This document shows, one piece after another, positions 1-8,289 of a stretch of 64,000 nt of DNA. A program made the position numbers and the translations under genes. The stretch's first letter is position 1. Each line of letters starts with the position of its first letter. This DNA is from Allocoprobacillus sp002160865 (lineage in GTDB: Bacteria; Bacillota_I; Bacilli_A; Erysipelotrichales; Coprobacillaceae): positions 1,302,001-1,366,000 of the forward strand of contig NZ_AP031415.1 in NCBI RefSeq assembly GCF_042850985.1, written 5' to 3'. The notes under the pieces are model-generated. The model was given only the letters and a program-made list of their open reading frames with translations, was not told the DNA's origin and made no database searches.

Positions 1-1
1 A

Positions 2-1288
2 ATGCACAATGTTATTGTTTTTAAAGAGGCAAGTCAAGGTTATGAAGATCATGAACCGGTGATGTTACAGGCTCATATCGACATGGTGAATGAAAAAAAT
101 AAAGAAAGTGATCATGATTTTGATCATGATCCTTTACAGCTTTATATTGAAGATGGTTTTTTACATGCTTATCAGACAACTTTAGGTGCTGATGATGGAT
201 GTGGAGTTTGTTATATGCTGGCATTATTAACTGATGAGCAATTATTACATCCAGCATTGGAATGTGTGTTTACAGTTCAAGAAGAAATAGGTCTTTGTGG
301 GGCAATGGCACTTGATACAAGTTCATTAAAGGCCAGACGTCTTATTAATCTGGATAATGAAGCTGAAGGTGAAACTTGTGTGTCTTCATCTGGTGGAAAT
401 GATCTTCTCATTACAAAAGAAATCACAGGACAGGATAACGATTCTCCGGTTTATGTTATGGAAGTCAAAGGTCTTATAGGTGGGCATTCTGGTGGATGTA
501 TTCATCTAGGACGTGGAAATGCAAATAAGATTGCAGGACGTATTTTGTTTCATTTATTAAAACAGGGAATGGATATTCGTTTGATTGAAGTGAATGGTGG
601 ATTGAAAAATAATGCCATTCCTCGTGAGTGTACAGTTGCTTTTGCAAGCAATCAATCTTATGATGAATTGGCTTATCATATTGGACAAATGGAAGATATC
701 GTTAAAAAAGAACTGGAAATGACAGACCCAGATTTTTATGTGGAATTACATCAGGATGAATGCGATGTCTGTATAACATCTAAAGATAGTGAAGCCATGA
801 TTTCTATCATGTATCTTTGTCAAAATGGAATGCTGGAAATGTCACCAGTTATCGATCATTTACCTGTTTTATCATTAAATATGGGTGTCATTCGTACTCA
901 TGATCATAGTTTAACTATTGATTATTCATTACGTTCGCCCGTTAAAAGTTTGCGTGATGAATTATGTCTGCAGTTAGAAACGATTGCATATCTTTATGGT
1001 GCTTCAGTTCAAGTATCCAATGAATATCCGGGGTGGGATTATGACCCTCATTCACGTTTAAGAGCACAATTTAAACAATTCTATCAACAATATGCCCATG
1101 AACCACTTAAGGAAGTCGCAACACATGGAGGCTTAGAAACAGGAGTATTGAAACAAAAAATACCAGATTTAGATATTATCACTTATGGTCCACATATGGA
1201 AAATGTGCATACACCGGATGAAAAACTTGATCTTGCATCTTATTTAAGATGTTATGAATGTCTTGTTGCATTTTTAGAAACATTATAG
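2..1288 (+). CDS. pepD: aminoacyl-histidine dipeptidase (PepD family), 5' end outside window
   Basis: Cytosolic zinc dipeptidase of the PepD (peptidase M20) family, which hydrolyses Xaa-His and other dipeptides. Visible metal and active-site motifs in order: QAHIDMV near residue 24, GADDGCG near 63, QEEIG near 93, LDNEAEG near 118 and a C-terminal ATHGGLETG near 372. PepD proteins are usually about 480 residues. Only 428 are present, and the first visible residues align with the family's internal segment before the first metal ligand, so the real start lies upstream. The ATG at base 2 is a window artefact. The 3' end nearly abuts the next gene (8 bp gap), suggesting co-transcription. Family assignment is firm; substrate range is inferred. 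Confidence 0.9.
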   Translation: MHNVIVFKEASQGYEDHEPVMLQAHIDMVNEKNKESDHDFDHDPLQLYIEDGFLHAYQTTLGADDGCGVCYMLALLTDEQLLHPALECVFTVQEEIGLCGAMALDTSSLKARRLINLDNEAEGETCVSSSGGNDLLITKEITGQDNDSPVYVMEVKGLIGGHSGGCIHLGRGNANKIAGRILFHLLKQGMDIRLIEVNGGLKNNAIPRECTVAFASNQSYDELAYHIGQMEDIVKKELEMTDPDFYVELHQDECDVCITSKDSEAMISIMYLCQNGMLEMSPVIDHLPVLSLNMGVIRTHDHSLTIDYSLRSPVKSLRDELCLQLETIAYLYGASVQVSNEYPGWDYDPHSRLRAQFKQFYQQYAHEPLKEVATHGGLETGVLKQKIPDLDIITYGPHMENVHTPDEKLDLASYLRCYECLVAFLETL

Positions 1289-1296
1289 AGGTTGAT

Positions 1297-2421
1297 ATGG
1301 ATTGCCCTATTAAGAAACAATGTGGTAGCTGTCAATATATAGGAATGGATTATTCTAAACAGCTATCCATCAAAAAAGAAAAATGTGAAAAATTATTTCC
1401 TCATCAACGTGTTCATGATGTTGCTGGAATGCAAAATCCATATTTTTATCGTAATAAAGTCATTGTTGCTTTTAATCAAAAATATGAATATGGTTTATAT
1501 GAAGAAACCTCACATCGCATTGTTCCTATGAAAGCTTGTTTATTGCATGATGAACAAACACATCTAGTTTTAACACAACTTCAAAAGATGTTAAAAAAGT
1601 ATCGTGTTTCTATTTATGATGAGAACAGAAATCGAGGATTTTTAAGACATGTATTGATTCGTCGTGCTGTGACAACGAATCAGACACTGGTTGTGCTTGT
1701 TGGAAGGGAAGCTGTTATGAAAGGGAGCAAAAACTTCTGTCAGGAACTTGTTAAAGCATGTCCATCGGTTCAATCAGTTGTTTTGAATATTAATAATCGA
1801 CAGACGAGCATTGTTTTATCAAAACAAGAAAAGATTCTCTATGGAAAGGGCTTTATTGTAGATAAGTTATGTGGTTTAACCTTTAAAATTTCAGCACAAT
1901 CTTTTTATCAGATCAATCATGAACAATGCACTTATCTTTATCATCAAGTTTTATCTTTATTAGACTTGCATAAAAATGATGTTATTTTAGATACTTATTG
2001 TGGTATTGGAACAATCGGAATGTTTTTAGCTCAATATGTTGATACTGTGATTGGTGTCGAATTAAATCACGAAGCTTATAAAGATGCGATAAATAATGCC
2101 AAGATGAATAAAATTCATAATATTCATTTTGTCCATGATGATGCGACTCATTTTATGGTTGAGTTAGCAAAGCAAAAACAAAAGATTGATTGTGTTATTA
2201 TGGATCCACCACGTGCTGGGAGTACTCAGGCATTTATTGAATCTATAAAAGTCTTACAACCTCGTCAAGTGATTTATGTATCATGTGATCCTTCAACACA
2301 AGCTCGTGACTTGAAAATGTTTAACAAAATAGGTTACAAGAGTCGAGATGTTTATCCTGTTGATATGTTTCCACATACAAATCATATTGAATCACTTATT
2401 TCTTTATCTCGTGTTTCATGA
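1297..2421 (+). CDS. rlmCD: 23S rRNA (uracil-C5) methyltransferase, RlmCD/TrmA family
   Basis: SAM-dependent uracil-C5 methyltransferase with an N-terminal iron-sulphur cluster motif: Cys3, Cys9, Cys12 and probably the Cys in MKACLLHD. The catalytic domain has DTYCGIGTIG (SAM-binding loop), DPPRAG, and YVSCDPSTQARDL with the nucleophilic cysteine. At 374 residues it lacks the N-terminal TRAM domain of longer homologues. The start is ATG 1297, preceded by GAGG at 1288-1291; an upstream in-frame ATG at 1258 lies inside pepD and has no ribosome binding site. The last 39 bases, including the stop, are the beginning of a 606-bp direct repeat (2383-2988) copied at 4995-5600. Family is clear; the exact uridine modified (U747, U1939 or tRNA) cannot be read from sequence. 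Confidence 0.88.
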   Translation: MDCPIKKQCGSCQYIGMDYSKQLSIKKEKCEKLFPHQRVHDVAGMQNPYFYRNKVIVAFNQKYEYGLYEETSHRIVPMKACLLHDEQTHLVLTQLQKMLKKYRVSIYDENRNRGFLRHVLIRRAVTTNQTLVVLVGREAVMKGSKNFCQELVKACPSVQSVVLNINNRQTSIVLSKQEKILYGKGFIVDKLCGLTFKISAQSFYQINHEQCTYLYHQVLSLLDLHKNDVILDTYCGIGTIGMFLAQYVDTVIGVELNHEAYKDAINNAKMNKIHNIHFVHDDATHFMVELAKQKQKIDCVIMDPPRAGSTQAFIESIKVLQPRQVIYVSCDPSTQARDLKMFNKIGYKSRDVYPVDMFPHTNHIESLISLSRVS

Positions 2422-2988
2422 TTCATTTCTATACAAAATTTCATAAATTTTAACAAAAAGCATATACAAATGTGAAGAATTCATATATAGTAATACAGGT
2501 ATAGTGAATCAATCAGGAGGGTGAGTAATGATTGAAATTTTAAAAGCAATATTGTTTGGTATTGTTGAAGGAATTACAGAATGGTTACCAATCAGTAGTA
2601 CTGGACATATGATTTTATTAGATGAATTTATTCAATTAGATGTCAGTCCCGAATTTTATAGCATGTTTCAGGTCGTTATTCAATTAGGGGCAATTATGGC
2701 TGTTGTTATTTTGTTTTGGAATGATTTCTTTCCATTTGGGAAAAAGGATAACCCATATCCTTTAGCCAAAGAAGGAATTTTATCTTATGTAAAAGTAGAT
2801 AAAGTTATATTATGGATTAAGATACTTGTTGCTTGTATTCCGGCAGCTGTGGTAGGTGTCCTTTTTGATGAACAGTTGGAAGCTATATTCTATAATTATC
2901 AGACTGTATCCATTGCCTTGATTGTTTTTGGGATTGCTTTTATTCTCATTGAAAATCGTAATGCCCATCAACGTAGTCGTATACATTC
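2383..2988 (+). repeat. 606-bp direct repeat, upstream copy
   Basis: Reads the same as 4995-5600 wherever I compared it (constant offset 2612 bases; both translated uppP segments are identical). It covers the last 39 bases of the rlmCD-type gene, the uppP leader with its AGGAGGG ribosome binding site, and the first 461 bases of uppP. The bases just outside the two copies differ. It directly abuts the IS1634-family element, so it is best read as an unusually long target duplication. Confidence 0.93.
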
Positions 2989-2998
2989 CCGTCTTTAG
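2528..2998 (+). pseudogene. uppP: truncated uppP copy left of the insertion sequence
   Basis: The first 154 residues are identical to the intact UppP at 5140-5991. The frame then enters the insertion sequence and ends after two foreign residues (Arg-Leu). It keeps its own leader, AGGAGGG ribosome binding site and ATG. It also keeps the first active-site motif (E14, S23-S24-T25, H27) but loses the second motif PGTSRSG and the C-terminal membrane helices. UppP needs both motifs, so this fragment should be inactive, although it could be translated into a membrane-inserted N-terminal fragment. It arose from the duplication that accompanied IS insertion. Confidence 0.93.
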
Positions 2999-3049
2999 AA
3001 GTTATCACTATATTTTTTAGGACTTCTTTTTAACCAAATATTAAATTGT

Positions 3050-3071
3050 GCCGATTTTGTCGGCTTTTTTT
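3050..3071 (+). terminator. intrinsic terminator upstream of transposase
   Basis: Stem GCCGA/TCGGC around a TTTTG loop followed by seven T. It sits inside the left end of the element before the transposase promoter region, where it would stop transcription entering from the truncated uppP. Confidence 0.8.
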
Positions 3072-3153
3072 GTGTATTTGTATTTTTTTAAATTATTTTT
3101 TATGTTATAATATTAATAGTGATAGTAGTGTTATATATTTTGGAGGTATTTTT

Positions 3154-4833
3154 ATGGCTTATTTTCTTAAAAAAACTACTTTAAAGGGCAGGACTTATCT
3201 CTCTATCGTTGAAAGTTTCTATTCTCATGAAAAGCGTGGTGCTGCCCATCGTACCTATAAATCTCTTGCTTCTGTTGAAACATGGAAAGCCAAAGGCATC
3301 AAAGATCCTATCGCCCACTTCCAGAAGGAAGTTGATGAACTGAACAGTCAGCGCAAAAATGAAGGTGTTCCTAAAATCTCCACTGTTTCCCCTGAACTTT
3401 ATCTTGGTTATTTTCCTTTTGTTTCTTTAATGAATAAAATGAATATTAAAAAATATGTTGATTATTTCAATCTTTCCAATTCTTTTGAATTTGATCTGTA
3501 TGAACTGCTTTCTTCTCTGATCTATGCTCGTCTTGTGAATCCCTGCAGTAAACATAAAACTTTTCATGAAGTTCTTCCTCAATTGAAAGATACCGCTCAT
3601 TTTTCTTATGACCAGCTTCTAGACGGTCTTGCATTTATGGGCAATGATTATGGCAAGTTTATTGAGATTTTTAATGAACAGATGAAGAAAGTCTATAATA
3701 TCAATACTTCAAAAACTTATTTTGACTGTACTAATTTCTATTTTGAAATTGACAGAGAAGATGATTTCAGACGTAAAGGTCCTTCAAAAGAAAATAGAAA
3801 AGATCCTATTGTTAGTTTGGGTCTATTGCTGGATGCCAATCAGATCCCTATTGGCATGAAGTTGTTTCCTGGCAATGAAAGTGAAAAGCCGATTTTAAGG
3901 GACGTGATTCAAGGCCTTAAAAAGAAAAATCAAATCGCAGGAAAAACTATACATGTAGCTGATAAAGGACTGAACTGTACTCAAAACATTGCTTTTTCTA
4001 AAGAAAATGGAGATGGTTATTTATTTTCTAAATCCGTCAAGACTCTACCTGAAAAAGAAAAAAAGTGGGTATTATTAGATAATGAAGACTGGAAAGAAAT
4101 AAAAAATGATGAGGGTGCATTATTATATAAATATAAGTCATGCATTGATAAATTTCCTTATCGTATAGAGATTGACGGAAAAAAGAAGACAATATATTTT
4201 ACTGAGAAACGAGTAGTGACTTATAATCCAAAACTTGCATCTAAAAAAAGATATGAAATCAATAGACAAGTTGAAAAAGCAAAAAAATTATGTTACAGCC
4301 AAGCAAAAAAATCTGAATATGGAGATCTGGGAAAATACGTTAATTTTACTGATGAAAATGGAGAAAAAGCAAAAGCAACAATCAATGAGGACATCATAAA
4401 AAAGGAACTTGAACTAGCAGGCTATAATCTATTGATTACATCAGAAACAGATATGAAATCAATAGACATCTATAATACCTATCATAATTTATGGAGAATA
4501 GAAGAATCATTTAGAATAATGAAATCCGATTTAGATGCCAGACCAGTATTCCTGCAAAAAGAAAACAGTATAAAAGGACATTTTTTGATATGTTATTTGA
4601 CAGTGTTACTGGAAAGAATATTCCAGTTCAAAGTCTTGGATAACAAATACAGTACTCAGGAAATCATAAAATTTGCAAAAAGTTTTAAGGCAGTAAAAGG
4701 AGAAAGTAAATATATTAACGTGACAGCATCGAGCAAATTCATAAAAGAATTTGAGCAAATGACAAAATTACCACTAACAAATTATTACCTGACAGAAAGA
4801 CAGATAAAGCAAATATTCAACTATAAAGTATAA
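3154..4833 (+). CDS. IS1634-family DDE transposase
   Basis: Catalyses cut-and-paste or copy transposition of the surrounding element. The acidic triad is visible: Asp191 in YFDCTNF, Asp270 in VADKGLN, and Glu450/451 in WRIEESFRIMK, followed by the R/K-rich segment typical of IS4-superfamily transposases. The 559-residue length is normal for IS1634 members and the frame is intact, so the element may be active. The start is ATG 3154 after GGAGG at 3142-3146; an upstream in-frame start at 3046 lies in the terminator hairpin. Third-position usage changes sharply inside the gene: roughly 3200-3750 is rich in T/C-ending codons, whereas 3950-4830 is strongly A-ending. Neighbouring chromosomal genes do not show this. 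Confidence 0.93.
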   Translation: MAYFLKKTTLKGRTYLSIVESFYSHEKRGAAHRTYKSLASVETWKAKGIKDPIAHFQKEVDELNSQRKNEGVPKISTVSPELYLGYFPFVSLMNKMNIKKYVDYFNLSNSFEFDLYELLSSLIYARLVNPCSKHKTFHEVLPQLKDTAHFSYDQLLDGLAFMGNDYGKFIEIFNEQMKKVYNINTSKTYFDCTNFYFEIDREDDFRRKGPSKENRKDPIVSLGLLLDANQIPIGMKLFPGNESEKPILRDVIQGLKKKNQIAGKTIHVADKGLNCTQNIAFSKENGDGYLFSKSVKTLPEKEKKWVLLDNEDWKEIKNDEGALLYKYKSCIDKFPYRIEIDGKKKTIYFTEKRVVTYNPKLASKKRYEINRQVEKAKKLCYSQAKKSEYGDLGKYVNFTDENGEKAKATINEDIIKKELELAGYNLLITSETDMKSIDIYNTYHNLWRIEESFRIMKSDLDARPVFLQKENSIKGHFLICYLTVLLERIFQFKVLDNKYSTQEIIKFAKSFKAVKGESKYINVTASSKFIKEFEQMTKLPLTNYYLTERQIKQIFNYKV

Positions 4834-4835
4834 AA

Positions 4836-4871
4836 AAACAGTAGTGATCAATTAAAAGATTACTACTGTTT
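4836..4871. terminator. bidirectional terminator after transposase
   Basis: Stem of 14 pairs, AAACAGTAGTGATC with GATTACTACTGTTT (one wobble), with A- and T-tracts on opposite sides. It begins three bases after the transposase stop. Confidence 0.85.
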
Positions 4872-4994
4872 TCAGTTAAACTATCACTATGTTTTAATGC
4901 TGGATACCAAAGTCAGGTATTACAATGTATATTATGAAGTAGTCAGTTACACCAATACATATCAAAACCAACTAGTCATAATATACAAACAAGG

Positions 4995-5600
4995 CATATT
5001 GAATCACTTATTTCTTTATCTCGTGTTTCATGATTCATTTCTATACAAAATTTCATAAATTTTAACAAAAAGCATATACAAATGTGAAGAATTCATATAT
5101 AGTAATACAGGTATAGTGAATCAATCAGGAGGGTGAGTAATGATTGAAATTTTAAAAGCAATATTGTTTGGTATTGTTGAAGGAATTACAGAATGGTTAC
5201 CAATCAGTAGTACTGGACATATGATTTTATTAGATGAATTTATTCAATTAGATGTCAGTCCCGAATTTTATAGCATGTTTCAGGTCGTTATTCAATTAGG
5301 GGCAATTATGGCTGTTGTTATTTTGTTTTGGAATGATTTCTTTCCATTTGGGAAAAAGGATAACCCATATCCTTTAGCCAAAGAAGGAATTTTATCTTAT
5401 GTAAAAGTAGATAAAGTTATATTATGGATTAAGATACTTGTTGCTTGTATTCCGGCAGCTGTGGTAGGTGTCCTTTTTGATGAACAGTTGGAAGCTATAT
5501 TCTATAATTATCAGACTGTATCCATTGCCTTGATTGTTTTTGGGATTGCTTTTATTCTCATTGAAAATCGTAATGCCCATCAACGTAGTCGTATACATTC
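4995..5600 (+). repeat. 606-bp direct repeat, downstream copy
   Basis: Second copy of 2383-2988. It restores the rlmCD 3' tail, the complete uppP leader and the uppP start next to the remainder of the gene, so the insertion leaves one uninterrupted uppP behind it. Confidence 0.93.
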
Positions 5601-5991
5601 TTTACGTAATATTACAATACAGACTGCTTTATTAATTGGTGTGTTTCAGTTGATTGCAGCTATTTTCCCAGGAACATCTCGTTCTGGAGCAACAATTGTT
5701 GGTGCCTTGTTATTAGGGGTGTCAAGAACAGTGGCAGCTGAATTTACATTCTTTTTAGCCATTCCTGTTATGTTTGGAGCATCTTTATTAAAAATTGTGA
5801 AATTTGGTTTTGCCTTTACAATGCATGAAGCTATTATTTTGGTTGTTGGCATGATTGTTGCTTTTGTTGTTTCTGTTTTTGTGATTAAGTTTTTAATGGA
5901 TTATATTAAAAAACATGATTTTAAAGTTTTTGGATGGTATCGTATTGTTTTAGGTATTGTTGTTTTATTATATTTCATATTTTTAGGATAA
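5140..5991 (+). CDS. uppP: undecaprenyl-diphosphatase (UppP/BacA)
   Basis: Integral membrane phosphatase that converts undecaprenyl diphosphate to the monophosphate carrier for peptidoglycan and other wall polymers; it is also linked to bacitracin resistance. The full-length 283-residue protein has both family motifs: EGITEWLPISSTGH at residues 14-27 and PGTSRSG in the second half, with about seven to eight hydrophobic helices. The start ATG follows AGGAGGGTGAGTA. This is the only complete copy; its first 461 bases are repeated at 2528-2988 upstream of the insertion sequence. It presumably uses the promoter contained in the duplicated leader, since two IS-borne terminators separate it from upstream transcription. 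An intrinsic terminator follows the stop directly. Confidence 0.95.
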   Translation: MIEILKAILFGIVEGITEWLPISSTGHMILLDEFIQLDVSPEFYSMFQVVIQLGAIMAVVILFWNDFFPFGKKDNPYPLAKEGILSYVKVDKVILWIKILVACIPAAVVGVLFDEQLEAIFYNYQTVSIALIVFGIAFILIENRNAHQRSRIHSLRNITIQTALLIGVFQLIAAIFPGTSRSGATIVGALLLGVSRTVAAEFTFFLAIPVMFGASLLKIVKFGFAFTMHEAIILVVGMIVAFVVSVFVIKFLMDYIKKHDFKVFGWYRIVLGIVVLLYFIFLG

Positions 5992-6019
5992 CACGATATA
6001 AATCGTGTTTTTTCTTTTT
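5990..6019 (+). terminator. intrinsic terminator of uppP
   Basis: Perfect 8-bp stem AACACGAT/ATCGTGTT with an ATAA loop followed by a T-rich tract; it overlaps the uppP stop codon. Confidence 0.88.
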
Positions 6020-6034
6020 AGGGGGATTCATTTT

Positions 6035-6517
6035 ATGCATTATCAGTTTATCAATCAATGTGATGAAGAACTTTATCATTTTTATCAACGTCAAAAATCT
6101 TATTTCTCACTTTTTCATCAAGACATTACTTATCAATTTATTCAAGAAGATATGCAAGGACCAGAAGGATTTTGTGAAGATGATCACTATCATTGTAAAA
6201 TATATGAAAATCATCAAATGATTGCATATCTTGATTATATGATTGGCTATCGTTTTTCTATGAAACATGATTCTCATTATTTATGGATTGGTCTTTTTAT
6301 GGTTGAAGAAAGTTTATGGCATCGTCATTATGGAAAACAAATCATTACACATCTTTGTAAGCAATATCCAACGCATACATTGCAATTGGCTTGTTTAGTA
6401 CAAAATAAAAATGGGTTATCTTTTTGGAAAGCGATGGGATTTCAAGAAATAGCATGTTCATATTGGGGTCATGAAGAAGTTGTAATATTGGAAAAACAAG
6501 CAAAGGAGGAATTATGA
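6035..6517 (+). CDS. GNAT-family N-acetyltransferase
   Basis: Small cytosolic protein of about 160 residues with the layout of a GCN5-related acetyltransferase. A central strand segment (HYLWIGLFMVEE) leads into a histidine-rich replacement of the acetyl-CoA loop (HRHYGKQIITHL). A strand-helix end follows with NKNGLSFWKAMGFQE, the common GNAT motif in which an Asn precedes FWKxxGF. The start is ATG 6035 with AGGGGGAT at 6020-6027; a GTG at 6005 in the same frame falls in the uppP terminator. The stop overlaps the next gene's ATG (ATGA), so the two are translationally coupled. Acceptor substrate unknown. Confidence 0.75.
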   Translation: MHYQFINQCDEELYHFYQRQKSYFSLFHQDITYQFIQEDMQGPEGFCEDDHYHCKIYENHQMIAYLDYMIGYRFSMKHDSHYLWIGLFMVEESLWHRHYGKQIITHLCKQYPTHTLQLACLVQNKNGLSFWKAMGFQEIACSYWGHEEVVILEKQAKEEL

Positions 6518-8274
6518 GTTTTATAGATTTTCAAACAAAATATGATATAACACATAAAAAAAGTATGCATATACATCACTGTTGTAATATTTTATCATTG
6601 ATTCGTTTTTTATTGTTTATTTTGGTTATTGTTTTTTTGTTACTGGGATATTTTTGGCAAAATGTATGTTATGGATTAGCAGGAGTTGCTTTGATTGCTT
6701 TTTTGATTGTTGTCAAGGTGCATCATCGATATAAAAAGCAAGATATTTATATCAATGCTCTCCAACAGGTTTATTTAAAACATCTTCAGCGTCAAAAAGG
6801 AAAATGGAAAGATTTTGAAGAATGTGGTAATACATTTCTAGATGAACATGATTACAAGAGTTTTGATTTAGATATATTAGGAAAAAATTCTTTATATCAG
6901 ATGATATGTCTTGCTTTTACATCGCAAGGGAAAAAACAACTTGCTAGTGACCTGATAAATGATCATTGTTTTGAAGATATGAAAGAACGTCAAGAGGCAG
7001 TAAAGGAATTAGCTAATCATCCAAAATTAGTGATTCAGCTAGAAACACTGGGATCATTGATTCCGCGTCAAAAAAAGGATAGTATAGAAAATTGGTTGTA
7101 CAGTATTCAAAATCAGTCTGTTTCTTCTATATCGCCTTTTCTATTCCTTTTCCCTTTGATTGTCTGTCTAAGTTTGCTTTGTGTTTGTTTTCACTGGTTC
7201 ATGCCTTATAGTCAGATTATTTTAGAAGCAGGTGTTGTTTTACAGTTATGTATTGCCTTTTTCTTTTACTTTAGACATCAAGCATTATTTGAACCCATTG
7301 CATACTTATCCACAGGTTTAGAAAGTTATTCACAATGTTATGCACAAATTGTGAATAACTTATTCACATCAGATTATTTACAAAAACTACAAAAACAGTT
7401 AACTGAACAGGAAGATGTTGTTTTGGCAATTCATCAGCTTTCAAGTATTAGTCAAAAAGTCATATATCGTCATAATATTTTTGCTTTTATCATCTTGAAT
7501 GGATTAGGTTTATTTGATTTCTACATTCATTATCAATATGCACAATGGCTTAAACAATATCAACACGCTATTCCGGTATGGTTTGAGGTACTAGCAAAAT
7601 TTGAATCTTTAATGAGTTTATCAGTTTTAAAAATAGATCAATTTGATGTTGTCTTGCCAGAAATACAAAAAGAAAAAACACTCGTTTTTACCCATTTATG
7701 TCATCCTTTGATTGATCCTCAACAAGTTGTTGGCAATGATTTTGAAATGAGTGATTCCTTATGTGTCATTACTGGTTCTAATATGTCTGGTAAAACAACA
7801 TTTATGCGTAGCATCGGCTTAAATCTTGTATTGGCTTATGCAGGTGGCTTTGTTTTTGGAAAGTCGTTAAGCTGTTCACCTATGCATATGATGACATCTA
7901 TGCGTGTGAAAGATAATGTAGAAGAAGGAATTTCCACATTTTATGGAGAACTTTTGCGTATTAAGGAAATGATTGAATATGCTAAAAAACAACAGCCTAT
8001 GATTTGTTTTATTGATGAGATTTTCAAAGGAACGAATTCTTTGGATCGTATAGCCGGAGCAAAAGCAACAATTGAAAAATTGTCCTTACCTTTTGCCTAT
8101 ACATTTTTAACAACTCACGATTTAGAACTGGGACAACTGAAAAAACAAAACTATCATTTTGATGAATATTATCAAGATGAACACATATGTTTTGACTATA
8201 AAATCAAAAAAGGGGTATCTCAGTCTAGTAATGGACAATTTTTATTAAAACAGGTAGGTATTCTTGATAAATAG
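6514..8274 (+). CDS. membrane-anchored MutS-family ATPase
   Basis: The C-terminal third is a MutS domain V ATPase: Walker A GSNMSGKTT near residue 420, a glycine-rich region, and Walker B CFIDEIFKGTNS near 498. The N-terminal part lacks the MutS mismatch-recognition domain. It instead carries strongly hydrophobic segments at about 27-75 and 205-255 and another near 325, with a MutS-core-like helical region between. At 586 residues it matches the group annotated as MutS-family proteins with predicted membrane helices, which have no established role. It overlaps the GNAT gene by four bases and is followed closely by a hemolysin III gene. Distinct from MutS2 at 14123-16432. Confidence 0.8.
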   Translation: MSFIDFQTKYDITHKKSMHIHHCCNILSLIRFLLFILVIVFLLLGYFWQNVCYGLAGVALIAFLIVVKVHHRYKKQDIYINALQQVYLKHLQRQKGKWKDFEECGNTFLDEHDYKSFDLDILGKNSLYQMICLAFTSQGKKQLASDLINDHCFEDMKERQEAVKELANHPKLVIQLETLGSLIPRQKKDSIENWLYSIQNQSVSSISPFLFLFPLIVCLSLLCVCFHWFMPYSQIILEAGVVLQLCIAFFFYFRHQALFEPIAYLSTGLESYSQCYAQIVNNLFTSDYLQKLQKQLTEQEDVVLAIHQLSSISQKVIYRHNIFAFIILNGLGLFDFYIHYQYAQWLKQYQHAIPVWFEVLAKFESLMSLSVLKIDQFDVVLPEIQKEKTLVFTHLCHPLIDPQQVVGNDFEMSDSLCVITGSNMSGKTTFMRSIGLNLVLAYAGGFVFGKSLSCSPMHMMTSMRVKDNVEEGISTFYGELLRIKEMIEYAKKQQPMICFIDEIFKGTNSLDRIAGAKATIEKLSLPFAYTFLTTHDLELGQLKKQNYHFDEYYQDEHICFDYKIKKGVSQSSNGQFLLKQVGILDK

Positions 8275-8289
8275 GGGAGTGTGATTGCA

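Larger units (their letters stand above)
2989..4994 (+). mobile_element. IS1634-family insertion sequence
   Basis: A 2006-bp segment bounded exactly by the two copies of the 606-bp repeat and carrying one DDE transposase gene. The outer ends are imperfect inverted repeats: the first 20 bases match the reverse complement of the last 20 at 13 positions, including TTAT and terminal CC. A terminator hairpin lies before the transposase and a second behind it, shielding the element from outside transcription. The motif ATCACTAT occurs near both ends (3004-3011 and 4883-4890) and inverted at 3118-3125, so it may be a transposase-binding repeat. IS1634 of Mycoplasma mycoides is known for long, variable-length target duplications, which fits this structure. 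Confidence 0.9.
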
